Shown in pieces: positions 1 to 8,382 of a stretch of 64,000 nucleotides of DNA. The DNA lies in the NCBI RefSeq assembly GCF_024198175.1, contig NZ_JAJVKV010000003.1, forward strand, positions 124,001-188,000, given 5' to 3'. The DNA is from Pyxidicoccus xibeiensis (lineage in GTDB: Bacteria > Myxococcota > Myxococcia > Myxococcales > Myxococcaceae). Under the pieces are notes generated by a model that was not told the DNA's origin, ran no database searches, and was given only the letters and a program-made list of their open reading frames with translations. The first letter of the stretch is position 1; every line of letters begins with the position of its first letter. Position numbers and translations under genes: made by a program.

Positions 1-37
1 GAACCCAGTCCAACCCGCTCACGGTCCCTGCCTCCAT

Positions 38-62
38 GGGCCCGCGCGTGAGGCGCGGGCCC
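38..62. terminator. Perfect hairpin, probable terminator of a gene left of the window
   Basis: A 10-bp perfect stem (38-47 with 53-62) closes a 5-nt loop. No clear T-tract follows. It most likely ends a transcript entering from the left edge. Confidence 0.45.
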
Positions 63-450
63 GTTGCGTACTTCCGGTGCTCTCGGGTGTCCGCATCCCC
101 TGCTTGCCAGTGCGCGAGACACCCAGGTCACGCACTGCCCATGCCTGTTGCGCCCTGTCGTCCTTCCAGGAACGGAAGGGCGTCGGGCGCGTGAGCTGAT
201 CGCGGCCCTCCACTACGACAGAGCTGTGTGGGTGATCCAGGCCGGCGCGATCTGTGTCGCGTTCAGGCAACCGTCTACTCCCCGGGTCCGCTGATCCACG
301 CGAAATCACGGGGCTGATCAGGACACTACAGAGCGCGACAGAGCTGCAGCGAGCTGGAGCACGCGAGCAGGTGGGCACGAGACCTACGGCGTCGGGTGGC
401 GAGGCCCCGGGTTGGAAGCAGGAGCGGCGACGGGCGTAGGCTTCGAGGCC
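63..450. other. Intergenic region, no gene recognised
   Basis: About 390 bases lie between the left-edge hairpin and the amidohydrolase. Short open frames exist on both strands, but none has a recognisable domain, signal peptide or good ribosome site. It presumably carries the promoter of the next gene; I could not identify a convincing -35/-10 or -24/-12 pair. Confidence 0.4.
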
Positions 451-2193
451 ATGGACCTCATCGTCGAGAACGGACTGGTGTTCGATGGGCTGGGGACTGC
501 GCCGCGCCGCTGCCACGTGGGCATCCGCGAGGGCACCGTGGCCACGCTGTCCGAGGCGCTCATTCCGCGCGCGCCCCACACGCGCGTCATCGACGCCACC
601 GGCCATTGGGTGACGCCAGGCTTCATCGACTTCCACACGCACTACGACGCGGAGGTGGAGCTGGCGCCGTCGCTCTCCGAGTCCGTCCGCCACGGCGTCA
701 CCACCGTGGTCATGGGCAGCTGCTCGCTCAGCCTCGCGCTGGGCACTCCGGAAGACCTGGCGGACATGTTCTGCCGCGTGGAGGCCATTCCCTACGACAC
801 CGTGCGCGCGCTGCTGGAGGAGCGCAAGCAGTGGGACTCGCTGGGCGGCTACATGGAGCACCTCGAGGGGCTGCCGCTCGGGCCCCATGTCGCGTCGTTC
901 CTGGGGCACTCGGCGCTGCGCGCGCACGTCATGGGCCTGCACCGCAGCCTCGAGCACAGCGTCCGTCCCGGTGAGGACGAGCTGCGCCGCATGGAGGCGC
1001 TGGTCCGCGAGGGCCTGGACCTGGGCTACCTGGGCCTGTCGGTGATGACGCTCAAGTGGGACAAGATGGGCGGCTCGCGCGATGTCCGCAGCCGTCCCCT
1101 GCCCTCCACCTATGCGCGGTGGAGCGAGTACCGCCGCCTCACGCGGCTGCTGCGCGAGCGCGGTCGCATCTTCCAGGGCGTGCCCAACGTCAGCACCAAG
1201 GTGAACGTGCTGCTCTTCCTCCTGGAGAGCGCGGGCCTGGGGCGGCGGGCGCTGAAGACGTCGGTCATCTCGATGATGGACGCGCGCTCCAGCCGGGGCA
1301 TCCACCGCCTCATCGGCGCCATGTCGCGCTTCGCCAACACGCTGCTGGGCGCGGACTTCCGGTGGCAGGCGCTGCCGGAGGTGTTCGACCTGTGGGCGGA
1401 AGGCATCGACCTGGTCGTCTTCGAGGAGTTCGGCGCGGGCGCGGCGGCCCTGCACCTCCAGGATGCCGTGTCACGCTCGGAGCTGCTGAAGGACGCGGCG
1501 TACCGTGAGCGCTTCCGGAGCCAGTGGACCAACCGCTTCCTCCCGCGCGCCTTCCACCGCGACTTCAACGAGTCGCTCATCCTCCAGTGCCCGGACGCCA
1601 GCGTGGTGGGGAAGTCCTTCGCGCAGGTGGCGCGCGAGCAGGGCCGGCACGCGGTGGATGTCTTCCTGGACCTGGCCGCCACGCATGGAGACGCGCTGCG
1701 CTGGTACACGGTGATGGCCAATGACCGGCGCGAGGAGCTGGAGCGCATCTGCCAGCACCCGGACATCCTCGTGGGCTTCTCCGACGCCGGCGCGCACCTT
1801 CGCAACATGGCCCACTACAACTTCCCGCTGCGGCTGCTGCGGCTGGTGCGCGAGGCGGAGAAGCGCGGCGAGCCCTTCATGTCCGTGGAGCGTGCCGTGC
1901 ACCGGCTCACCGGGGAGATTGGCGAGTGGTTCGGCCTGGATGCCGGAGTGCTCGCCGAGGGGCGCCGCGCGGACCTCACCGTCATCAACCCCGAGGGGCT
2001 CGATGCGAAGCTGGATGAAATCGCCGAGGCGCCCATGGAGAACTTCGGAGGCTTCGTCCGGCTGGTGCGTCGCAATGACGCCGCGGTGAAGGCGGTGCTC
2101 ATCTCCGGGCGCGAGGCGGTGAGCGAGGGCGCGGTGTCGCCAGCGCTGGGCCGCGAGCGCGGCTTCGGGAAGCTGCTGCGGGCCCGGGCCTGA
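451..2193 (+). CDS. N-acyl-D-amino-acid deacylase family amidohydrolase
   Basis: A cytoplasmic zinc amidohydrolase of 580 residues, near the usual size for D-aminoacylase/dihydropyrimidinase-like enzymes that hydrolyse N-acyl-D-amino acids. The N-terminal strand region (VENGLVFDG) leads to the metal-binding HTH motif at residues 62-64 (FHTHYD). Cys91 sits in VVMGSCSLS, matching the metal-ligand cysteine of D-aminoacylases. The late GFSDAGAH motif near residue 445 carries the catalytic Asp. A C-terminal EGRRADLTVINP segment is typical of the family. The ATG at 451 was chosen because homology-like sequence starts there; the open frame extends to 412. No signal peptide. It stands alone, with GNAT next downstream after 440 bases. 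The exact substrate cannot be read from sequence. Confidence 0.85.
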   Translation: MDLIVENGLVFDGLGTAPRRCHVGIREGTVATLSEALIPRAPHTRVIDATGHWVTPGFIDFHTHYDAEVELAPSLSESVRHGVTTVVMGSCSLSLALGTPEDLADMFCRVEAIPYDTVRALLEERKQWDSLGGYMEHLEGLPLGPHVASFLGHSALRAHVMGLHRSLEHSVRPGEDELRRMEALVREGLDLGYLGLSVMTLKWDKMGGSRDVRSRPLPSTYARWSEYRRLTRLLRERGRIFQGVPNVSTKVNVLLFLLESAGLGRRALKTSVISMMDARSSRGIHRLIGAMSRFANTLLGADFRWQALPEVFDLWAEGIDLVVFEEFGAGAAALHLQDAVSRSELLKDAAYRERFRSQWTNRFLPRAFHRDFNESLILQCPDASVVGKSFAQVAREQGRHAVDVFLDLAATHGDALRWYTVMANDRREELERICQHPDILVGFSDAGAHLRNMAHYNFPLRLLRLVREAEKRGEPFMSVERAVHRLTGEIGEWFGLDAGVLAEGRRADLTVINPEGLDAKLDEIAEAPMENFGGFVRLVRRNDAAVKAVLISGREAVSEGAVSPALGRERGFGKLLRARA

Positions 2194-2200
2194 GGGGCCG

Positions 2201-2211
2201 CCCCCCCCCCC
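2201..2211. repeat. Run of 11 C residues
   Basis: A poly-C homopolymer starts 7 bases after the amidohydrolase stop codon. It lies outside any recognised gene, so a length change would have no coding effect. Confidence 0.7.
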
Positions 2212-2410
2212 GCGCGGCGAGCAGGGGCGCGGCCCGGTCGCTCGGCTGCAACGGTGACGGCGAATCGATAACGCAGGGAGTCTCTTGCGACTTGAAGGAG
2301 CGCCGCGCTTCACAACCAGTGAACGGGTTTCGCCTCGGCTGCGCCTGGGACCGCGGGCGCAGTTGACCGTCCGACACCACACGCCCGGCATTCCGGATGC
2401 AGTCAACCGC

Positions 2411-2494
2411 CTCGAAGGAAGCTGCCAGGTGGACGGAACGCTCTACACGTCGCAAGGAAGCACGGACCTGCTGCTGCTGAAGCTGGCGCCCTGA
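2411..2494 (+). pseudogene. Possible 3' remnant of an SBBP-type beta-propeller gene
   Basis: The last 27 codons of an open frame (2285-2494) read like one blade of the SBBP/lipoprotein propellers common in myxobacteria, with the pattern GTLYTSQGSTDLLLLKLAP before the stop. Upstream in the same frame there is no further blade. I infer a truncated gene end; a chance match is possible because only one repeat is visible. Confidence 0.3.
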
Positions 2495-2636
2495 CCTGCT
2501 TCCGGTAGGTCCGTCAAGGCCAGGCCCGCAGGACGCAGGCCGGTTCCCAGCCGAGGTGTGCGTCGTGGCAGCATCGACCTCGGCGTGGGACGCGGGCTAG
2601 AGTCGGCTCGTCACTCGGCTCGCGGAGACGGCTCTC

Positions 2637-3092
2637 TTGGTGATCCTGCGCAACGTTACAGATGAAGACCTCCCGATCTTCTTCGAGCACCAACGGGACG
2701 CAGTCGCGCTGCGCATGGCCGCATTCCCGTCGCGGGAACGCGATGCCTTCCTGACCCACTGGCGCACGAAGGTTCTCCGCCCCGAGAACGTGACCCGCAC
2801 CATCGTTGTTGGCGGCCTGGTCGCTGGGTACATCGGCAGTTGGGAACAGGACGGCCAGCGCCTCGTCGCCTATTGGATGGGTCGCGAGCACTGGGGCAAG
2901 GGCATCGCGACACGGGCGCTCTCGGAGTTCCTCGTGCTCGAGCCGATTCGTCCGCTCCATGCGTGGGTCGCTGTCCACAACGTCGGGTCGACCCGCGTCC
3001 TCGAGAAGTGTGGCTTCCGCACGGTGGCCCAGGAGAACCCGCAGCACGCGGACGGAGTTGCTGAGGTACTCATGGCGCTTGGTCCGAAATAG
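2637..3092 (+). CDS. GNAT family N-acetyltransferase
   Basis: A 151-residue protein of the size and layout of single-domain GNAT acetyltransferases, which transfer an acetyl group from acetyl-CoA to an amine. It opens with ILRNVTDEDLPIFFEH. Motif A is visible as REHWGKGIATRAL near residues 83-95, the acetyl-CoA pyrophosphate-binding loop. The later segment AVHNVGSTRVLEKCGF is the typical GNAT alpha4 region. Start is either TTG 2637 or GTG 2640; neither has a strong ribosome site. The gene is monocistronic. The acceptor substrate is unknown; the form resembles RimJ/RimL-like enzymes more than antibiotic acetyltransferases. Confidence 0.8.
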   Translation: MVILRNVTDEDLPIFFEHQRDAVALRMAAFPSRERDAFLTHWRTKVLRPENVTRTIVVGGLVAGYIGSWEQDGQRLVAYWMGREHWGKGIATRALSEFLVLEPIRPLHAWVAVHNVGSTRVLEKCGFRTVAQENPQHADGVAEVLMALGPK

Positions 3093-3258
3093 GAAGACGG
3101 CGCCCTCCATGGCATCCCCGCGCTCCGATTGACTCCTGGTGGAGTTCATTCGCACCACCTCCGTCATGCCCGGCACCCTATGCTCGGACCTGAGCAGGCG
3201 CGAGGTCCACGCGCTCCCAGGCAGGGTGGGACGTCCTTGTTAGGGTGCGCCCCCGGAC

Positions 3259-3785
3259 ATGGAATCAGGCATGGATGCGGTCGAACTGACGCGAGTCGGG
3301 TGTTTCATCCTCATCGGCGCGCTGCTGGTCGTGGCGGTGCTCCGGCAGGGACGGTGGCGCGACTGGCTGCGCGACACCCGGGCGGTGTTCGCCCGGCATG
3401 GCGTCAAGCTCGAGGACAGCGAGACGTTCCGCTGGGTCGCGCGGCCGCTTGAAGACTCGGACGCGGAGCTGCGGGGCTTCGTCGAGGACGGGAATCCTCC
3501 CGGCGCGGACCCCGAGCAGGTGGGGACCGGGAGCATCTCCCTGCTGAGGGTGCCGCTCCCCGGTGACGGGCTGCTGGTGGTGCCCTCCGACCTCGTCGAG
3601 CCGCTCCTGGGGCCGCTGCCCCCCGTGCCGCGCGTGCGCACGGGGGAGGCCCGGTTCGATGCGGCGTTCGCCCTCTTCGCCCACGGTGGCGACCTGCCCC
3701 GCTGTTCAGCCTGCTGCCCTTCCTCGCCTACCTCGTGGTGAGGAACCTCTCCCGGCTCAGGCCCGCGGTGCCGCCAGCGTCGTAG
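3259..3785 (+). pseudogene. Membrane protein of unknown function, apparently frameshifted
   Basis: As read, the frame gives 160 residues (stop at 3741). It has one N-terminal membrane helix (CFILIGALLVVAVL, residues 15-28), then a soluble part of unknown fold. The last residues in this frame (RCSACCPSSPTSW) do not look natural. From about 3699 the neighbouring frame reads LFSLLPFLAYLVV and continues to a stop at 3783-3785, a convincing second membrane helix. Adding one C to the CCCC run at 3697-3700 would join the two parts as GDLPPLFSLLPF. Either the gene is inactivated or the base is a sequencing error. Function is not recognisable. Confidence 0.55.
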
Positions 3786-3860
3786 CGGCACCGCTCAGGT
3801 GTCCGCGGCGAACCTCCAAATCCGCGTCCACCCGGAGGGGAGCTGCGCGATGCTGGGGAC

Positions 3861-4685
3861 ATGCACCCTCCCCTTCTCGACCCGCATGCCGGGCCCGACG
3901 CCCTGCCAGGCGCCGTCCTCCTCGATGCCCGCACCGGTGCCGACGTCTACGCGGCCGGGCACCTGCGAGGCGCGCTGCATGCCGACCTCGAGCGCCACCT
4001 GAGCACCGCCAGTGAGCCGGGCACCGACCCGGCCCGAGGTGGCCGGCATCCCCTTCCGCCGCTGGAGCGCTGGCGTGCCCAGGTGGGCGCCTGGGGCATC
4101 GGCCCCGAGACACCGGTGGTGGTCTACGACGACAAGTCGGGAGCCAATGCCGCGGCACGGGTCTGGTGGATGCTCCGGGCCCTGGGCCACCGCGCGGTCC
4201 GGGTGCTGGACGGCGGACTCCAGGCCGCGGTGGCGGCGGGCTGGGAGCTGTCCACCGAGGTGGCTCGGCCCATGGCAGTGAGGCCCTACCCCGCCGACGC
4301 CTGGCAGCTGCCCACCGTGGATGCGACCGCGGTGGACGCGCTGCGCTCCCAGCCCCACGCGCGGGTCGTCGATGTGCGTGCCGGCCCGAGGTACCGGGGA
4401 GAGACGGAGCCGCTGGACCCCATCGCGGGCCACATCCCGGGCGCGGTGAACCTGCCCTTCACCGAGAACCTGGAGGGAAGCCGCTTCAAGTCGCCCGAGG
4501 CACTGCGCGCCCAGTACCTGGCCCTGCTCGGAGACGTGGCGCCGGAGCGACTCGTCGTGCACTGCGGCTCGGGCGTCACCGCCTGCCACACCTTGCTGGC
4601 CATGGAGGTCGCGGGCCTCCCCGGGGCGGCGCTGTACGTGGGCAGCTGGAGCGAGTGGTGCCGCCAGCCCCGTCCACGCGCGTAG
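3861..4685 (+). CDS. Sulfurtransferase, tandem rhodanese (3-mercaptopyruvate type)
   Basis: A 274-residue protein with two rhodanese domains, the layout of SseA/TST enzymes that transfer sulfane sulfur from 3-mercaptopyruvate or thiosulfate to cyanide or thiols. The non-catalytic N-terminal domain shows VLLDARTGADVYAAGHL and VVVYDD. The catalytic domain has ARVVDVRAGPRYRGE and the active-site loop HCGSGVTAC with Cys235. CGSGVTA is the sequence usual for mercaptopyruvate sulfurtransferases, so I favour that substrate. Start ATG 3861; no signal peptide, so cytoplasmic. It lies alone between the frameshifted membrane gene and a lipoprotein gene. Confidence 0.85.
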   Translation: MHPPLLDPHAGPDALPGAVLLDARTGADVYAAGHLRGALHADLERHLSTASEPGTDPARGGRHPLPPLERWRAQVGAWGIGPETPVVVYDDKSGANAAARVWWMLRALGHRAVRVLDGGLQAAVAAGWELSTEVARPMAVRPYPADAWQLPTVDATAVDALRSQPHARVVDVRAGPRYRGETEPLDPIAGHIPGAVNLPFTENLEGSRFKSPEALRAQYLALLGDVAPERLVVHCGSGVTACHTLLAMEVAGLPGAALYVGSWSEWCRQPRPRA

Positions 4686-4735
4686 CCCGGGACAGGCATG
4701 GAGGGGGTGCGTCCAGCCCCAGGGGCGAGGCGTGC

Positions 4736-4831
4736 ATGCCATTCGGATTGCCTGAAACCTCGGAGGAGGAAATCTGTATCGTTTCTCTTGAGGAAGCCAA
4801 GCACCCGCGGCCCATTCGCGCCGGGGCGTAA
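4736..4831 (+). CDS. Possible 31-residue acidic small protein
   Basis: A short ORF begins with ATG 4736 a few bases after GGGGCGAGG, a plausible ribosome site, and encodes an acidic peptide containing PETSEEEICIVSLEEA. It lies in the gap between the sulfurtransferase and the next lipoprotein, ending 18 bases before the latter's start. Its composition is unlike the Arg/Pro-rich shadow frames nearby. There is no known family; it may be a leader peptide, a remnant, or chance. Confidence 0.25.
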   Translation: MPFGLPETSEEEICIVSLEEAKHPRPIRAGA

Positions 4832-4849
4832 GGACATACAGGGGGAACC

Positions 4850-6472
4850 ATGCCGACCTGGCGTTTGATATTGACCGCGCTGTGCGTGTGCATCGCCGTG
4901 CAGGGCTGCTCCGGCTCCGAGCCCGCACCCGCACCGGACGCGGGAGGGGTGGAGGATGCGGGCAGCGACTCGGGGACGGAGCCGGTCGATGCCGGGAATG
5001 ACGGCGGCCCGTCTGGGACGGACGGCGGAACACCGGGCCCCAACGCGGTGCGCGTCACGCGGCTCATCCGCGACCTCACGGGGGACGCGCCCCAGGAGCA
5101 ACCCTGGGTCTTTCCCCCGGACTCCCTCGAGCTCTTCGTGGTGGAGGGCGAGTCCTTCGTCGAAATCCCCGGCGCGCCCGGTGCGCCCGGCGAGTACGTG
5201 TTCCCGGACGTGCCCCGCGTCACCTACTACCTCAGGGAGGGGCTCACCTGGGTCGTCACCAGCGAACGCCAGGTGGACCTGGGTTACAACAAGACCTTCC
5301 GGGACGACATCGAGTATCCGGAGAACGGGTCGTGGGCCCGGCTGAGCCTGGGCGGCCTCGAGCCCTGGCATGCGCGGAGTGACACGCCTCAGGGGCCACA
5401 AAGGCTCCCTCCGTACTCCCGGCTCGACCTCATCTCCGATGAACTGGGCAGCCGTTCGAGCTTCTTGTTCCTCTCCATGAGGGAGGGAGACACTCACGTG
5501 TACCAGGAGACAGACGTCGCCACCATGCCCCAGGTCGAGGCGGCCCGCGGGGACCGGATGCGCGTGGTGCAGTCTTCTCCGCGCGAGCTGGGCCCATTGC
5601 CCGACGGGGGCGTCCAGCGCTACCTCGCGGCGGTCCGCGCCCATCACCTGGCCCCGGTCTCCCATGACGGCTCCCAACCCCTGAACATCTCCGGGGAGCT
5701 CCTGCCGCTGCCCATGCAGGAAGTCGCGTTGGATTGGCGGCGCCCGGCCTTCGAGCCCCTCGCTGCAGCCGTGCACCCCACGGCCAGCCCCAACTCGGCC
5801 CATCTTGGCCTCCGGGCGGCTTCGCCCGAGCCGGCCATCGAGGGTCAGCGGGGTCCCTCAAGCGAGCTGGCTACCCTGGGAATGGCCGCAGATGGGTTCG
5901 CCGATGTCTCGGGAACGCTCGTCTATGGAAATCCTTCGAGCCGCCTCCCGGGCGCGCTGGCCGTGATCACCCTGAGCTTCGACGTCCCCGTCGAGCTTCC
6001 CGGTGAAGCACCCTTCAACATGTGGGCCACCATCACCATCCAGGAGCGGCCTTCCCAGCTTGCGAGCGGGCCGCTCACACCTCGCGTCGAGCCTCCGCGC
6101 GCCCTCACCCTGGACGGGACCGAGGCCTACAGCCCGCGCACGCTCGCAGCCGGCACGCATGTCCTCGCGTGGCAGCCGCCTCGGAGCGGAGCTCCGGATG
6201 CCTATCTGGTCAGGCTGCTGTGGTTCGAGCCAGGGGTGCTGAACGTGATTCCCGGCTCCATCATGTCCATCTACCTGGACGGCAGTGCCACCTCCGTCCG
6301 TGTGCCGCCGGGAGGCCTGCAGCGAGGATGGCACCACCGTTTCAGCGTGGAGGCCATCGTCTCGGAGGGGTTCTCGCCCTCGAAGAGGCCCCAGTCGATT
6401 GGCAGTCGCTACATCATCAGTCGTGCGCCGACCTTGAGCGGACTGCTCAGCGTTCCCGCGCAGGCGCCTTGA
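4850..6472 (+). CDS. Large lipoprotein of unknown function
   Basis: A 540-residue lipoprotein. The signal peptide ends in AVQGC with Cys20 as the lipidation site. It is followed by an Asp/Ala/Gly-rich linker (PDAGGVEDAG, EPVDAGNDGG) typical of myxobacterial cell-surface lipoproteins. The rest is beta-rich; the last third (residues ~400-530), with HVLAWQPPRSGAPDAYLVRL, resembles a fibronectin-like or other beta-sandwich domain, but I cannot name a family. The preceding GGGGGA before ATG 4850 is a good ribosome site. A GC-rich hairpin lies just downstream. Probably exported to the outer membrane. Confidence 0.65.
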   Translation: MPTWRLILTALCVCIAVQGCSGSEPAPAPDAGGVEDAGSDSGTEPVDAGNDGGPSGTDGGTPGPNAVRVTRLIRDLTGDAPQEQPWVFPPDSLELFVVEGESFVEIPGAPGAPGEYVFPDVPRVTYYLREGLTWVVTSERQVDLGYNKTFRDDIEYPENGSWARLSLGGLEPWHARSDTPQGPQRLPPYSRLDLISDELGSRSSFLFLSMREGDTHVYQETDVATMPQVEAARGDRMRVVQSSPRELGPLPDGGVQRYLAAVRAHHLAPVSHDGSQPLNISGELLPLPMQEVALDWRRPAFEPLAAAVHPTASPNSAHLGLRAASPEPAIEGQRGPSSELATLGMAADGFADVSGTLVYGNPSSRLPGALAVITLSFDVPVELPGEAPFNMWATITIQERPSQLASGPLTPRVEPPRALTLDGTEAYSPRTLAAGTHVLAWQPPRSGAPDAYLVRLLWFEPGVLNVIPGSIMSIYLDGSATSVRVPPGGLQRGWHHRFSVEAIVSEGFSPSKRPQSIGSRYIISRAPTLSGLLSVPAQAP

Positions 6473-6483
6473 GCCGCCCGGGC

Positions 6484-6504
6484 ACCACGGGCCTGGCCCG
6501 TGGT
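6484..6504. terminator. Hairpin after the 4850-6472 lipoprotein gene
   Basis: ACCACGGG pairs with CCCGTGGT across a 5-nt loop, 12 bases after the stop codon. No T-tract is present, so termination is inferred only. Confidence 0.4.
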
Positions 6505-6590
6505 CGCGTGTCCCTGGACCTGGGCGAAGCCGCAGCAGGCCTCGCCCTCCTTGCATGCTTACACCCGGGACGGTAAGACGCAGCCCAACT

Positions 6591-6615
6591 GAATCTGCAA
6601 ATCAATCTCAGATTC
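6591..6615. promoter_or_regulatory. Inverted repeat upstream of RCC1 lipoprotein
   Basis: GAATCT and AGATTC are separated by 13 bases, in an AT-richer patch ending 12 bases before ATG 6628. It could be an operator or an mRNA hairpin near the ribosome site. Confidence 0.25.
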
Positions 6616-6627
6616 CCCGGGAGTTCC

Positions 6628-8382
6628 ATGAAATGCCTTCGTCTCGGCCCTGCGCTGCTCGCGCTGTGGCTCGTCGCCTGTGGTACGGACGTGACGCCCT
6701 CGCCGGGCGTGCCCGCGCCCCCGGCCATCCAGGTGCTGTCACCGGTGGCCGGTGCCTCTTTCGAAGCGCCCTCGGTGCGGCTGTCCGGCACGGTGGGCAC
6801 CGCGGGGGGGCTGGCCTCGCTGACGGCACGGGTGAGCGGGGGTGAGCCGCACGTCGCCACCTTCACGGAGACGCAGCGGGGCCAGTACGCCTTCACCGTG
6901 GACGTCACCCTGCCCGAGGGTGAGAGCGAGGTGCGGCTGGAGGCGGAGGACACGGTGGGAGGACGCGACTGGCGCACGGTGCGCCTGCGCTACACGCCGG
7001 ATGTCACCGCGCCCCAGGTGCTGGTGCGGTCGCCGGTGGCGGGACAGGCCCTGAGCGTGCGCCGCGTCCGCGTGGACGCCCTCGTCACGGACGACAAGGG
7101 CGTGGTGTCCATGTCCTACGCGCACAACGGCGGCGAGGAGCAGCCGGTGCCCTCCAGGCTGGATGCCACCGGCAGCCTCGCCTTCGAGCTGACGCCCCGT
7201 CCCGGGCCCAACCAAATCGTGCTGCGCGCCCGGGACGCGCGCGGCAACGAGGGCGTGAGCACGGTGGCCTTCCACTTCGGAGGGCTCGCGTCCGCGGGCG
7301 GGCTGCACAGCGGCGTGCTGCGCGGCGGGCGCGTCTACGCGTGGGGCCGCAACAACCGCGGACAGCTGGGCCTGGGCGACGCGGTGACGGCGGACCAGAA
7401 GGCGCCCCAGCCCGTGCCCGGCCTCGAGGGTGTGGCCTCCATCGCCTTCAACCAGAACTTCGCGGTGGCGCTGCGCTCGGACGGCACGGTGTGGACGTGG
7501 GGGGAGAACGCGGACGGGCAGCTCGGCCTGGGCACGCCTCCCGTCACGGGCGAGCCGCACACCCCGGACGTCACCCCGCGCCGCGCGCCTTCCCGGGTGC
7601 CCGGACTGGAGGGCGTGGTGGCCGTGGCGCCCGGCTACCGGCACTCGCTGGTGCTGCTGGAGGACGGCTCGGTGCGCGCCTTCGGTGACAACACCAACGG
7701 GCAGCTCGGCGACGGCACCGTCGAGTCGCGGGACTACCCGGTGGCCGTGCAGGGGCTGACGGACGTGGTGAAGCTCATCGCCGGCTCGATGCACTCGGCG
7801 GCGCTGAAGCGCGACGGCACCGTCTGGCTCTGGGGCCGCAACACCTACGGCAACCTGGGCGCGGGGAGCGTGGACCCGGATGCCCACGCCACGCCCGCGC
7901 AGGTGCCCGGGCTGGTGGACGTCGTCGACCTCGCCAACGGGAGGGACCATGTGCTGGCGCTGCATGCGGACGGCAGCGTCTCCTCGTGGGGGCTGAACGG
8001 CAGCGGGCAGCTCGGCACGGGCGAGAAGGGCGACCCCGTGGCGACGCCGGCGAAGGTGAAGGGCCTCACGGACGCGCAGGCCGTCTTCGCCAACGGCAAC
8101 TTCAGCTTCGCCCGGCGAGCGGACGGCTCGCTGGTGGGCTGGGGGCAGAACTTCAACGGGCAGCTGTGCGTCGGTGACAACGTCGACCGGTCCGAGCCCA
8201 CACCCGTCTCCACCCAGGTGAACCCCGTGGCCACCATGGGCATGGGCGCCACGCACGTGCTCGCCCTGCGCGGTGACGGCTCGCTGTACGGGTGGGGGTG
8301 GAACCTCAACGGCTCGCTGGGCCCCGACGCCGTCATCGACCGGTGGTCGTACACGAATCCCATCTCGGTGCCCTTGCCGTGA
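6628..8382 (+). CDS. Lipoprotein with Ig-like domains and seven RCC1 repeats
   Basis: A 584-residue surface lipoprotein. The signal peptide ends LVAC (Cys18). Residues about 30-215 hold two beta-sandwich (Big/cadherin-like) domains with IQVLSPVAGASF and VLVRSPVAGQAL as their first strands. From about residue 225 there are seven RCC1-type blades with the core pattern WG-N-GQLG, for example GRVYAWGRNNRGQLGLGD, DGTVWTWGENADGQLGLGT and DGSLYGWGWNLNGSLG. Seven is the full number for a closed propeller. The repeats suggest a binding scaffold; the ligand is unknown. The stop codon overlaps the GTG start of the di-heme gene (GTGA), so the two are translationally coupled. Confidence 0.85.
   Translation: MKCLRLGPALLALWLVACGTDVTPSPGVPAPPAIQVLSPVAGASFEAPSVRLSGTVGTAGGLASLTARVSGGEPHVATFTETQRGQYAFTVDVTLPEGESEVRLEAEDTVGGRDWRTVRLRYTPDVTAPQVLVRSPVAGQALSVRRVRVDALVTDDKGVVSMSYAHNGGEEQPVPSRLDATGSLAFELTPRPGPNQIVLRARDARGNEGVSTVAFHFGGLASAGGLHSGVLRGGRVYAWGRNNRGQLGLGDAVTADQKAPQPVPGLEGVASIAFNQNFAVALRSDGTVWTWGENADGQLGLGTPPVTGEPHTPDVTPRRAPSRVPGLEGVVAVAPGYRHSLVLLEDGSVRAFGDNTNGQLGDGTVESRDYPVAVQGLTDVVKLIAGSMHSAALKRDGTVWLWGRNTYGNLGAGSVDPDAHATPAQVPGLVDVVDLANGRDHVLALHADGSVSSWGLNGSGQLGTGEKGDPVATPAKVKGLTDAQAVFANGNFSFARRADGSLVGWGQNFNGQLCVGDNVDRSEPTPVSTQVNPVATMGMGATHVLALRGDGSLYGWGWNLNGSLGPDAVIDRWSYTNPISVPLP

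Noticed and set aside
64..294. 76-codon ORF at the left edge
   Set aside because: No ribosome site, no signal peptide and no recognisable domain.
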